64,000 nucleotides of DNA from Candidatus Poribacteria bacterium WGA-3G (GTDB lineage: Bacteria > Poribacteria > WGA-4E > WGA-3G). The notes beneath the pieces were generated by a model that saw only the letters and a list, made by a program, of their open reading frames with translations, made no database searches and was not told where the DNA came from. Shown piece after piece: positions 42,018-51,012 of the stretch. Made by a program: the position numbers and the translations under genes. The stretch spans positions 5,062 to 69,061 of the forward strand of contig ASZN01000025.1 in the NCBI GenBank assembly GCA_000406005.1. Reading direction: 5' to 3'. How positions within the stretch are numbered: the stretch's first letter is position 1; each line of letters starts with the position of its first letter.

Positions 42018-43850
42018 GTGTCATCTTACGAAACTCACGAATATGATGTATTAATAATCGGAGCCGGCGGAGCCGGACTTCGCGCTGCCATTGAAGCCGC
42101 TGTCGGCGACCTAAAAGTAGGACTCGTCTGTAAGTCCCTACTCGGTAAAGCACACACTGTTATGGCGGAAGGTGGTGTCGCCGCTGCCTTGGCAAACGTG
42201 GACGAAAGAGACAGTTGGCGCGTCCACTTCGCCGACACGATGCGCGGTGGACAGTATCTCTCCAACGCACGGATGGCAGAACTTCATGCACAGGAATCAC
42301 CCGATCGCGTGCGCGAATTGGAAGCATGGGGCGCGCTGTTTGACCGAACACAAGACGGAGGTATCCTCCAACGGAACTTCGGCGGACATCAATACCCACG
42401 TCTCGCACACGTCGGTGACCGGACGGGATTAGAAATGATCCGTGCCTTACAGGATCACGGCATCCACCAAGGCATTGAAGTACACATGGAGAATACCGTC
42501 GTCTCGCTTTTGAAAACGGGAGACAGGGTATCCGGTGCCTTCGGTTACGAGCGTGAAAAAGGACGCTTCAAAGTCTTTACCGCGAAAGCCATCGTCTTGG
42601 CAACTGGCGGTGCTGGCAAGGCATACAAAGTGACAAGCAATAGCTGGGAATACACCGGTGATGGACACGCGCTCGCGTATCACGCCGGCGCAGAACTCAT
42701 TGATATGGAGTTCGTTCAATTCCATCCGACCGGTATGGTCTGGCCCCCCAGTGTCCGAGGTATCTTGGTTACGGAAGGTGTCCGCGGCGAGGGCGGTATC
42801 CTCACAAACAGTGAAGGCAAACGCTTCATGTTCGACGACATCCCCGAACTCTATGTGAACCAGACAGCCGATAATCCTGAAGAAGGGTGGCGGTATACGC
42901 AAGGCGACCGAGAAGCACGTCGTCCACCGGAACTCTTGACGCGCGATCACGTCGCACGTTGTATCGTCCGAGAAGTCCAAGAAGGCAGAGGCAGCCCACA
43001 CGGTGGTGTATTCTTGGATATAGCGTGGATTAAGGAGAAGATTCCGAATGCTGCGGAACATATCCGCAGGAAGCTGCCGAGCATGTACCATCAGTTCAGA
43101 GAACTTGCCAATATTGACATCACAGCAGAACCGATGGAGGTCGGTCCGACAACGCACTATATTATGGGCGGTATCCGGGTTGATGCGGACTCACAGATGA
43201 CGGCGGTTCCCGGACTTTTCGCTGCAGGCGAATGCGCTGCCGGTTTGCACGGTGCTAACAGACTTGGTGGTAATTCTCTCTCCGATCTGCTCGTTTTCGG
43301 TAAGCGTGCAGGCGAATACGCTGCGCAATTTGCGATGGAAAACGAAGCCGTTCCGATGGATGAATCGGAAATTGAGACAATCGTTGCGCATACACTAAAA
43401 CCCTTTGAGAACCCACAAACGGATGGCAACGGCAACAACATGGGTCCCTACGGCATCCAAGCACAACTCCAAGAAAAGATGCAGGAACTGGTCGGTATTG
43501 CCCGAAGTCAAGAAAGCCTTACACAAGCCATTGAAGAGATTCAGAACCTCCGTGAAGAAGCGGAGAACGTTCATGCGATTGGTAACCGTGAATACAATGC
43601 TGGGTGGCATACGGCTCTGGATCTCGACTGTCTGCTCACGGCTTCCGAAGCGATTGCGCTTGCGGCACTTGAACGCAAAGCAAGTATCGGCGCACATTCG
43701 CGGGATGACTTTCCAGAAAAAGAAGAACCAGGCGCAGGCAAATATAACACAATCATCAAGAAAACAGATGATGGTGCAATGGCAGTCCGACGAGAGCCTA
43801 TTGACGAACTCCGAGAGGATCTGCAGGAAATCATAGACGAAATGGAATAA
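42018..43850 (+). CDS. sdhA: Succinate dehydrogenase/fumarate reductase flavoprotein subunit
   Basis: A 610-residue flavoprotein, start GTG with GAGAGGA 10 nt upstream. FAD fingerprint is VLIIGAGGAGLRAAIEA; the flavin-linking His is H46 in GKAHTVMAEGG (the E. coli SdhA equivalent is His45). Catalytic elements include HPTGMV and the Arg-containing GVRGEGG. The C-terminal FAD block is GANRLGGNSLSDLLVFGKRAGEYA. It oxidises succinate to fumarate within complex II. Larger open frames upstream of 42018 overlap sdhC and are not the start. It is followed by a 204-nt gap containing leader-type repeats before sdhB. Confidence 0.95.
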   Translation: MSSYETHEYDVLIIGAGGAGLRAAIEAAVGDLKVGLVCKSLLGKAHTVMAEGGVAAALANVDERDSWRVHFADTMRGGQYLSNARMAELHAQESPDRVRELEAWGALFDRTQDGGILQRNFGGHQYPRLAHVGDRTGLEMIRALQDHGIHQGIEVHMENTVVSLLKTGDRVSGAFGYEREKGRFKVFTAKAIVLATGGAGKAYKVTSNSWEYTGDGHALAYHAGAELIDMEFVQFHPTGMVWPPSVRGILVTEGVRGEGGILTNSEGKRFMFDDIPELYVNQTADNPEEGWRYTQGDREARRPPELLTRDHVARCIVREVQEGRGSPHGGVFLDIAWIKEKIPNAAEHIRRKLPSMYHQFRELANIDITAEPMEVGPTTHYIMGGIRVDADSQMTAVPGLFAAGECAAGLHGANRLGGNSLSDLLVFGKRAGEYAAQFAMENEAVPMDESEIETIVAHTLKPFENPQTDGNGNNMGPYGIQAQLQEKMQELVGIARSQESLTQAIEEIQNLREEAENVHAIGNREYNAGWHTALDLDCLLTASEAIALAALERKASIGAHSRDDFPEKEEPGAGKYNTIIKKTDDGAMAVRREPIDELREDLQEIIDEME

Positions 43851-43882
43851 CACAGAGAAAGTTCAGTTTGGCTATACGGAGA

Positions 43883-44052
43883 GGCACTTCATTAAACTGA
43901 CTTGACCCAACCGCAAGGGAAGTTAAAAAGTGTAGTCAAGAGAACGTAGCCCGTAATGTAATGGAGGGGTTTTTGCTGGGGTGTTTTTTTAGATATACGG
44001 AAGAGAACGTGAAACTCTAACCCGCCTCAACGAACCGCAAGGAAAATTTAAA
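43883..44052 (+). repeat. Diverged copies of the TTGAC...ACCGCAAGGAA leader repeat between sdhA and sdhB
   Basis: The copy at 43883-43929 reads ACTTGACCCAACCGCAAGGG and continues AGTTAAA; the copy at 44023-44052 reads ACGAACCGCAAGGAAAATTT and ends 2 nt before the sdhB ATG. The core matches the 5320-5447 copies. Here too the AAGGAA lies at ribosome-binding distance from a start codon. Confidence 0.55.
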
Positions 44053-44054
44053 AT

Positions 44055-44789
44055 ATGGCAACTTTTAGAATCTGGCGTGGCAATGCGGACGATGCCCAAT
44101 TTGTCGATTATGAGACAGAAGTCTCCGAAGGCATGGTGGTTTTAGACGCAGTTCACCGTATCCAAGCCGAACAGGCGAACGACATGGCAGTTCGCTGGAA
44201 CTGTAAAGCCGGGAAATGCGGGTCGTGTTCCGCCGAAATCAACGGACAACCGAAATTGATGTGTATGACACGCCTCGACACCGTACCGCTCGACGCACCC
44301 GTCACAATCGAACCGATGCGCGCATTCCCGCTCATCAAAGACCTCGTTGCAGACGTGTCTTGGAACTTCAAGGTAAAAGAGCGGATGAAACCGTTCGCAC
44401 CGCGTCCACCGGATGCCGAAGACGGTACATGGCGGATGGAACAGGAAGACATCGACCACGTCCAAGAATTTCGGAAGTGTATTGAGTGCTTCCTCTGTCA
44501 AGATGTCTGCCACGTCTTACGTGACCACAAGCTGCACGACGAATTCATCGGACCGAGATTCCTCGTCTATGCTGCATCCTTAGAGATGCACCCGATTGAC
44601 ACGGAGAACCGGCTCGAAGAGTTAAAAAATTCGGACGGGATCGGGTATTGTAATATCACGAAGTGTTGTACGAAGGTATGTCCGGAACATATCACAATTA
44701 CGGATAACGCCATCATCCCACTCAAAGAGCGCGTGGTCGATCAATTTTACGATCCGATCAAAAAACTTTTCCGCGTTTTTAATCGTTAA
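44055..44789 (+). CDS. sdhB: Succinate dehydrogenase/fumarate reductase iron-sulfur subunit
   Basis: A 244-residue iron-sulfur protein. The N-terminal plant-type [2Fe-2S] ferredoxin motif is CKAGKCGSCSAEINGQPKLMC. The second domain holds CIECFLCQDVC and CNITKCCTKVCPE, the cysteine pattern for the [4Fe-4S] and [3Fe-4S] clusters. It carries electrons from the flavin to quinone at the anchor. The start is the ATG 4-9 nt after the AAGGAAAATTTAAA leader. The gap to sdhA (204 nt) is longer than usual in the operon and holds repeats. Confidence 0.95.
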   Translation: MATFRIWRGNADDAQFVDYETEVSEGMVVLDAVHRIQAEQANDMAVRWNCKAGKCGSCSAEINGQPKLMCMTRLDTVPLDAPVTIEPMRAFPLIKDLVADVSWNFKVKERMKPFAPRPPDAEDGTWRMEQEDIDHVQEFRKCIECFLCQDVCHVLRDHKLHDEFIGPRFLVYAASLEMHPIDTENRLEELKNSDGIGYCNITKCCTKVCPEHITITDNAIIPLKERVVDQFYDPIKKLFRVFNR

Positions 44790-44816
44790 GCGTATTGCTC
44801 AGACTAAAAAAATGAA

Positions 44817-44845
44817 TTGACTTGCCTCAAAATTTGTGGTAGATT
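44817..44845 (+). promoter_or_regulatory. Putative sigma70 promoter for the Gfo/Idh gene
   Basis: TTGACT (44817-44822), a 17-nt spacer and TAGATT (44840-44845), followed by the ATG at 44908 about 60 nt downstream. Confidence 0.6.
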
Positions 44846-44907
44846 TTACAAACCCGATATAACAATACTTATAATTCCTTTTGATCTACTTCGGAGACTT
44901 TAGAATC

Positions 44908-46044
44908 ATGGCAACCAGCAAGAATGATATTTTAAGAGTCGGCGTGATTGGACCAGGGGGTGCCGGACGCGGTAACACGCTCGGTTTCGCAACCCGCCCG
45001 GATGCCGAAGTCGTCGCAGCAGCAGATGCCTACGAAGGTAGTTTGGAGGCGTTAGAGAACGCACTTCAAGAGAGAGTTGACGACTATAAACCGAATAGCC
45101 TCACCCGCTACCTCGGCGAACACGAATTCGTTGAGATGCTTAATCACGAAGACCTTGACATCGTCGGCGTTTTCTCACCACATTCCTTGCACGATATTCA
45201 TGTCAAATACGCGCTTCGCGCAGGATGTCATGTCATCGTCGAGAAACCGATGGCAAACGTCGTCGGTGATGCCATCTCCATCACCAAAATAGCGATGGGG
45301 AGTGGGTTACACCTCGTCGGCGGGTATCAACGGCACTACCAAGATACCTATATGGCAGGTAGACGCGCAATCGCCGAAGGACGCATCGGGAACCTAAAGA
45401 AATTCGAGGTCTACATGGCGCAGCGATGGGGTGCTGGCGGTTGGCGCGGCGATCCCCGCTTCTCCGGTGGCGGTCAACCCAACGACTCCGGCAGCCATCT
45501 CCAAGATATATTCCTCTGGATGACGGGTGCATTGCCAGCTGAAGTCTACGGAACAACCGACATGAAGTTTGAGGATGAAGACGGAAACCTCGTTCCGAAG
45601 TTCGTCGAAATCAATTCCTACTCTGATGTAACGCTCGATAACGGTGCTGAAGGGACGATTACCATCCTTGGCAACACACGCGTCGGATTTGAGGAATGGG
45701 TCATTCTTGAAGGCGACGAAGGCACCATTGAAATCAAAAGCGGGATTCAGTATATCCCAAAAGGTGGTGAGCCAGAACCACTCACTTACCCGCGTCCGGA
45801 AGGCTATCCGAGCAGCAAAGTCGATCAACTCGTCGGTTTGGTGAAAGGCGAATACGATGCGAACTACACCTCCGGAATCAACGGGATACGCACCAGCTGG
45901 TTAACGAATTCAATCCTTGAAGCCGGTAAGGGACCCGACGAGAAAAACAGGGTCGACTGCGATAACCTCATCCAGAAAGAGGGGCATACCCGGCAAGACG
46001 TTTTGGCACTGATTGATGAATGCGCCGCCAGATTGTGCTACTAA
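44908..46044 (+). CDS. Gfo/Idh/MocA family oxidoreductase
   Basis: A 378-residue NAD(P)-dependent oxidoreductase. The Rossmann motif is LRVGVIGPGGAGRGNTLGF and the canonical catalytic EKP is present in HVIVEKPMANVVGDAI, unlike the Gfo/Idh at 25791 where Lys is lost. Further landmarks are HLVGGYQRHYQDTY and GGQPNDSGSHLQDIFLWMTG, where Asp and His probably act in catalysis. Family members act on sugars, inositols or related compounds; the substrate is unknown. The start is the ATG with CGGAG about 12 nt upstream, and a consensus-like promoter precedes it. Confidence 0.92.
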   Translation: MATSKNDILRVGVIGPGGAGRGNTLGFATRPDAEVVAAADAYEGSLEALENALQERVDDYKPNSLTRYLGEHEFVEMLNHEDLDIVGVFSPHSLHDIHVKYALRAGCHVIVEKPMANVVGDAISITKIAMGSGLHLVGGYQRHYQDTYMAGRRAIAEGRIGNLKKFEVYMAQRWGAGGWRGDPRFSGGGQPNDSGSHLQDIFLWMTGALPAEVYGTTDMKFEDEDGNLVPKFVEINSYSDVTLDNGAEGTITILGNTRVGFEEWVILEGDEGTIEIKSGIQYIPKGGEPEPLTYPRPEGYPSSKVDQLVGLVKGEYDANYTSGINGIRTSWLTNSILEAGKGPDEKNRVDCDNLIQKEGHTRQDVLALIDECAARLCY

Positions 46045-46085
46045 AACGCAAGTTGTTCTTTTCTTCTGGAGTATACGAAACTAAC

Positions 46086-48218
46086 ATGACAAAAAACCTA
46101 CAGCAGATTGCGGAAAAAGCCTTAACGGAGAGTGTTGTCCGTTTGGTATGGCAAAAAACGGACGAAGAAACCGGTGAACCTCTTATCTGGCCACGGGCAA
46201 GTGGGTTTTTTGTCGCGTCAAATCTAATTGCCACCAATATCCATTGTGTTACAGGCGCACCATCGGTTTTCGCAGAGATCGTCAGCACGAAAACTGAATT
46301 CCGAGTTGAAGGCGTTGTGGCGTTTGACGCTGAAAACGATCTCGTCATTTTAAAGGTCGCAGGGGAGGGGATACCGCTTTCGGTCGACGACAGCAATACC
46401 GTGCAGGTCGGTGAAACTGTTTGCGCTGTCGGGCACCCGCGTGCGAAGGACGGTGAAGCCACACAAGTTACCATATCTGGTATTCAAAATAGTGGCAAAT
46501 GTCTCGAAATTAAGGAAGAATTCGATGCCGGACACAGTGGAAGTGCTATCCTGAACGATTCGGGGAAAGTCATAGGCGTTTCTGTTGCAAGTGGAATGGC
46601 GTTTTCGGCTCTCGGTGGTAGCGGAGGCGGATATGCCAGCTACGCAATTCCCGCAAACACTTTAGTTGACATGCTTGCAAATGTAGTGGAAGCGGAGCCA
46701 TTTACAGAATGGCAAAAACGTCCACAGATACGTGCCTACACAGAAATCAGACAAGGGCAGACAGAATTTGAACAAGGAAAACATCGAGAATCAATTGCGT
46801 GCTTTGACGCTGCCCTCGAACTCAACCCAAATTTGGGAGATGCCTATATCAATCGGGCAGCAGCAAATCTCTTCTTAGGACATCACAAAGAAGTGATCGC
46901 TGACTGTGATAATGCCCTCAAACTTAACACGCATCATGTGATAGCATATAACAGTCGAGCGGCGGCAAAATTTTTATTAGGCGAAGCAGAAGATGCTCTT
47001 GAAGATTGTAATGCTGCACTCGAACTTAACCCTAATTATGCGATGGTGTATAACAACCGAGCGGCGGTAAATGTATCGTTAGAACACTTTGAAGAAGCGG
47101 TTGCTGACTGTGATAGTGCCCTCAAACTCGATCCCAATCTTGTTCAGTCTTATATCTGTAGAGCAACAGCGAAATTCGCCTTAGATCAGGATGAAACGGC
47201 ACTTGCTGATTATGGTACTGCCTTAAAACTCGCGCCAGATTCGGCGGAAATTTACTTTTGTCGCGCAAATATGAGACTCGCATTAGAGGATTATACCGGG
47301 GCGATTGAAGACTATGATAAAATCGTCAATTTAAATCCCGAACTCGGTGCTTCTTTGAATGTTGACCGGCTTCGTGCAGATGCAAAACGCTATCTGCAGG
47401 ACTATGAGGGCGCGATTGAAGACTATGACAGAGCCATCCAACTCGATCCCAAAAACGATAAGGCTTACAACGGACGCGGTATCGCGAAAGCCAGTCTTGG
47501 TAGGTCAAAAACAGATGAAGGTGATGAAGTCAATGCCGATAAATACTTCAAAGCAGCGATTGACGACTATACGGAAGCCATCACGTTAGACGCAACATTT
47601 GCCGGTTATTATGGCAACCGTGGACACGCGAAACGCGATCTTGGAGACTACGAAGAAGCAATAAAAGATTACGATAAAATTATCCAACTGAATCCTAAAA
47701 GTGAGACGGCTTACTTCAATCGCGGGCACGCAAAATACAACCTCGGAAAATCTAAAGCGGATCAAGGGAATATCGCAGAAGCACAAGTAGTCTATCAAGA
47801 TGTTGTAGAGGATTATACGGAAGCTATCAAACTGGACCCCGAATACGCCTCATTCTATAACAGCAGAGGATGGATAAAATATCTCCTCGGACAATTTGAC
47901 CACGAACGGGGCGATACAGAGAAAGCGAAAAAACTTTTTGAAGCAGCGGTCGCAGACAGCGATAAAGCAATCCGTCTAAAGCAGGATAACCCAAGTCCCG
48001 CTTCCTATCACACCCGTGCTGCTGCAAAGGCTGCCCTTGGTGCATATCCTGAGGCGATTGAAGACTTCAATGAGACGATCCTGATGAAACCCGATGAGGC
48101 ACGCTACTACTATGACCGTGGATTAGCGAAGCAGGCATTCGGGCAGCACGAAGCAGCAAAAACCGATTTTCAGAAAGCGAAAGATTTAGACCCGGATGTC
48201 GAAAATAAACCATTCTAA
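46086..48218 (+). CDS. Trypsin-like serine protease fused to tetratricopeptide repeats
   Basis: A 710-residue fusion without a signal peptide. Residues about 20-190 are a trypsin-like/HtrA-type peptidase domain in which all three catalytic residues are present: His53 in ATNIHCV, Asp85 in AENDLVILKV and Ser151 in AGHSGSA. From about 220 to the end run roughly twelve TPR units (LELNPNLGDAYINRAAANLFLG pattern). The TPR part probably selects or scaffolds substrates. The start is the Met at 46086; the track allows a longer frame but a ribosome site is lacking. It lies 41 nt after the Gfo/Idh gene on the same strand. Cytoplasmic location is inferred. Confidence 0.88.
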   Translation: MTKNLQQIAEKALTESVVRLVWQKTDEETGEPLIWPRASGFFVASNLIATNIHCVTGAPSVFAEIVSTKTEFRVEGVVAFDAENDLVILKVAGEGIPLSVDDSNTVQVGETVCAVGHPRAKDGEATQVTISGIQNSGKCLEIKEEFDAGHSGSAILNDSGKVIGVSVASGMAFSALGGSGGGYASYAIPANTLVDMLANVVEAEPFTEWQKRPQIRAYTEIRQGQTEFEQGKHRESIACFDAALELNPNLGDAYINRAAANLFLGHHKEVIADCDNALKLNTHHVIAYNSRAAAKFLLGEAEDALEDCNAALELNPNYAMVYNNRAAVNVSLEHFEEAVADCDSALKLDPNLVQSYICRATAKFALDQDETALADYGTALKLAPDSAEIYFCRANMRLALEDYTGAIEDYDKIVNLNPELGASLNVDRLRADAKRYLQDYEGAIEDYDRAIQLDPKNDKAYNGRGIAKASLGRSKTDEGDEVNADKYFKAAIDDYTEAITLDATFAGYYGNRGHAKRDLGDYEEAIKDYDKIIQLNPKSETAYFNRGHAKYNLGKSKADQGNIAEAQVVYQDVVEDYTEAIKLDPEYASFYNSRGWIKYLLGQFDHERGDTEKAKKLFEAAVADSDKAIRLKQDNPSPASYHTRAAAKAALGAYPEAIEDFNETILMKPDEARYYYDRGLAKQAFGQHEAAKTDFQKAKDLDPDVENKPF

Positions 48219-48314
48219 CGAATGTTCAGAGCCAAAGAAAATCTGTATTTAAATGGGTGCCTATTCCCACAGCGGTTCTTCAAAAGAGCCAATATGCTAA
48301 AAAGGAGAAAAACC

Positions 48315-50327
48315 GTGAAATTTTTTGGACAACCCGCAGCCAAAACTTATTATCGTTGGCAAGCACTTGCCTTTAAAAGTATGAAATATTGCGCACTTAT
48401 CGCTATTCTATGGGTAGCAGCCTCGCAAATCGGATGCTTACCCGGGAGTACACTGAGTAAAGGGGATAAACTTGCCGCCGATAAAGACTACTACGGCGCG
48501 ATTGAAGCATACCAGAGTATTGTCGATACGCAACCCGGTACGCCAGACGCACTTCAAGCACAACTCGCCATCGGTAAGCTCTCTATTGACCAGATGAACC
48601 AACCGGCGGAAGGTATTAAGGTTTATGAAGGGATCATCGCCGCTGCACCGGAAAGCGAGGAAGCCGCCGAAGCGCACTATGAACTCGGTCTGCACTATTT
48701 TAGAGAAAAGGATTTCAAGTCGGCGCAAACGCAATTTGACGCGATCGTTAACAACTTTTCGCACCTGGAATTAAGCCACAACGCACACCTGATGTTGGCG
48801 AAGAGTTATGAGGAATCAGAAGATTATGAGTCAGCAGTAGAAGCGTTCGATAGTTTCGCGAATCGTAACCCGCGAAACAAACGCGCCGCACCGGCACTTG
48901 AAAACAAAGCGAGAATCCAACGCCAGTTCCTCAAAAACGAAGATGAATCGAAACGAACCAACCAGATGCTCGTTAAGAGGTATGGGAAGGTTGAAGGTGC
49001 TGAAGATGCCGTTGAAAAAGCAAAACAGGCACTGAAAGACCAAAACGCTACCATCCCCGAACCGGACGATCCGCTGGCAACGCAATTCGGAAGAGCACTC
49101 GCACAACAGGAAGCGAGGCGTGAACGCGATCGACCCCGCGGGGGTGTCGAAAGAAGTCCCGCCATGGGAAGTGCCAATAGTCTCGGTGTACCAGACTCTG
49201 GGTTCGGGATCAGTGCATCAGATGTTATGCAGAACTTCGGTGGACAGGGCGGCATCGCAGGCGACGATCAAGGGAGTTATCAAGATGCTGAACTCATGAT
49301 CGCCAACTTCTTCTACGGCGATGAAAACTACCGAGACGCAGGCGCGCTCTACTACGACGCGATTGCACGCTCAGAAGCCGACAAAGTGAAAATTGACCCC
49401 TATACATACCTCAAACTCTCAATTTGCTACCGGAAAGTCGGGATGCATCAGCGAGCGAAAGAGGTACTTAGAAAAGCCGCAAGCCGAGATGGTGAGGTCA
49501 TTGAAGCCGTCATTAATACAGGGCGCAATCACTATACTTCTGAAAACTACGAGAACGCAATAGAGACCTACAACTCGGTTATTGGATTGAGGCGCGATAA
49601 AGATTCCGAGGTCTATTGGTTAATCTCGCTTGCCCATAAAAAATTGGGTGAACCCGAAAAAGAGCGCGAGGTACTCGAACGTTCTGTCGCCGCGAATACG
49701 CAGAATACAGACGCGTTGCAAAGCCTTGCGGAAGTGCTTCATTATCGATTGAAAGACCGTAAAACCGCCGCGATTTTCCAAGACCTCGTCGATCAGAAAG
49801 GCGATTCGTACATCGGTTCAAAAACCCTCGGCGATCTCACCTATAAATATGGCAACTACGTCCAGGCGAACGCACGGTACAAAGCCGCCGCTCGGACAAC
49901 GAAACGGTTGCTGAATAAGTCAGAAAGTGACGCTGAAAAACGGGAACTTCGCAACCAGATCGTCTATGCAACAATTCTTGCGGCACGTGCAACCCATCAG
50001 CGCGGGAAATCGGAAGATGCCCAGCAGATGATAGATGAATTGGCAACGGAATACCCCGACCACGCTTTAATCCATTACGGTAAAGGTGAGTTAGCACTCC
50101 TCAATGACGATACCGAAACGGCTGTTGCCGAATTCAAAGCCGCAATTGAGAAGTCTCCACATTCGGATATCGCAGTCATTGCCCTCGGGGACTATTACGT
50201 TTCACAAGGTTTTAATGACGATGCAATCGCACTGTGGGAAGGTTTTCTTGCCGAAAACCAGTACAATCAGAACGTTACGCGGAGTCTGAAAAAGTTGAAA
50301 GGCGATGCCGAAGAAACGGAAGAATAG
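48315..50327 (+). CDS. TPR-repeat lipoprotein
   Basis: A 670-residue protein. The start is taken as GTG at 48315, 8 nt after AAGGAG; an ATG at 48294 and one at 48381 are alternatives. A hydrophobic signal (YCALIAILWVAASQIGC) ends in a lipobox, so the mature chain should be lipid-anchored, and TPR-like helices cover most of the rest, with a Gly/Arg/Pro-rich break near residues 265-320. Recurrent YEEALEAYxxxL-like signatures and a YfiO/BamD-like N-terminal TPR tract suggest a scaffold in the envelope. Function is not known. A GC-rich palindrome follows the stop and may terminate transcription. Confidence 0.85.
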   Translation: MKFFGQPAAKTYYRWQALAFKSMKYCALIAILWVAASQIGCLPGSTLSKGDKLAADKDYYGAIEAYQSIVDTQPGTPDALQAQLAIGKLSIDQMNQPAEGIKVYEGIIAAAPESEEAAEAHYELGLHYFREKDFKSAQTQFDAIVNNFSHLELSHNAHLMLAKSYEESEDYESAVEAFDSFANRNPRNKRAAPALENKARIQRQFLKNEDESKRTNQMLVKRYGKVEGAEDAVEKAKQALKDQNATIPEPDDPLATQFGRALAQQEARRERDRPRGGVERSPAMGSANSLGVPDSGFGISASDVMQNFGGQGGIAGDDQGSYQDAELMIANFFYGDENYRDAGALYYDAIARSEADKVKIDPYTYLKLSICYRKVGMHQRAKEVLRKAASRDGEVIEAVINTGRNHYTSENYENAIETYNSVIGLRRDKDSEVYWLISLAHKKLGEPEKEREVLERSVAANTQNTDALQSLAEVLHYRLKDRKTAAIFQDLVDQKGDSYIGSKTLGDLTYKYGNYVQANARYKAAARTTKRLLNKSESDAEKRELRNQIVYATILAARATHQRGKSEDAQQMIDELATEYPDHALIHYGKGELALLNDDTETAVAEFKAAIEKSPHSDIAVIALGDYYVSQGFNDDAIALWEGFLAENQYNQNVTRSLKKLKGDAEETEE

Positions 50328-50334
50328 GTTAAAA

Positions 50335-50368
50335 GAGTGCGGTTACCCACCGCACTCACACCCCATTT
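50335..50368 (+). terminator. Terminator-like palindrome after the TPR lipoprotein gene
   Basis: GAGTGCGG-TTACCCA-CCGCACTC (8-bp arms, 50335-50357) followed by ACACCCCATTTTT. Geometry and position fit an intrinsic terminator, and the sequence also resembles the small GC-rich palindromes of the window. Confidence 0.6.
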
Positions 50369-50445
50369 TTGGCGCGCCGAATGTTCAAAAAACCGGATTT
50401 ATAGACCCCATTTTCTGAAAAAAACGTTTTTTTTTGAAAAAAAAC

Positions 50446-50473
50446 TTGACTTTTAAAGCCAATTGTGTATAAT
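50446..50473 (+). promoter_or_regulatory. Strong sigma70 promoter of rho
   Basis: TTGACT (50446-50451), a 16-nt spacer and TATAAT (50468-50473), preceded by A/T-rich tracts resembling an UP element. The next recognised gene is rho, so the transcript would carry a leader of about 530 nt. Confidence 0.8.
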
Positions 50474-50479
50474 TAACGT

Positions 50480-51012
50480 TGAAAAGTTCGTAACTTCCTA
50501 ACACAAGCACATTCTAACACAAGCACGTCTAAGGCTAAACCATACAAGAAACATCCCTGCGGGCAACATTGCACCGACTCCACCGATACCGCTGTACACC
50601 CTGCATTTTACTTCGTTGTGTATCTCAACGGCTTAGCGCGCCGCTTGCAAGCGCATCTTCAGAAGTCTCATGCACTCGGTTGGAGTGTCATACCAAACTA
50701 ACCGGCTTTGTAGGAAACCCCGGTCTTCGTACCTTAGTTCTCCGTGCTACTCATGTTCAGCACTATTAGGAAACCTTGCGGGGGCGGTATTCAACTGCAC
50801 TCCGAAAACGATAGAAACAAATTTCAATAACTTATTCTACAGGATCAGCCCCGATTCCATTTTAACATTTTCTTGGTATCCTACTTTTCACGAATCCGTT
50901 TTTAGGCTTCACATCATAGGTGGAACAAAGCGTTAATTCGTTAGGTTATTAGATAAACACCAGGGCGTAACGATTACCTTGGAACCGGGTACAATGAGGA
51001 GTATTAGAAACT
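50480..51012 (+). other. Long rho leader region, C-rich at its 5' end
   Basis: The transcribed region before rho contains no ORF with a ribosome site that I consider real. Its first 150 nt are C-rich and G-poor with repeated ACACAAGCAC and CTAACAC motifs, resembling an unstructured Rho-binding (rut) region. Later parts have TTAGGAAACC-like segments. In other bacteria rho is autoregulated by Rho-dependent termination in its leader, and the same seems possible here. Confidence 0.45.

Noticed and set aside
42447..43157. 236-codon minus-strand ORF in sdhA
   Set aside because: It is antisense to the conserved flavoprotein and has no ribosome site or recognisable domain.
50569..50769. Short plus-strand ORF in the rho leader
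   Set aside because: It has no ribosome binding site and its codon use is not typical of the surrounding genes. The region is more simply explained as leader RNA, although a leader peptide cannot be excluded.
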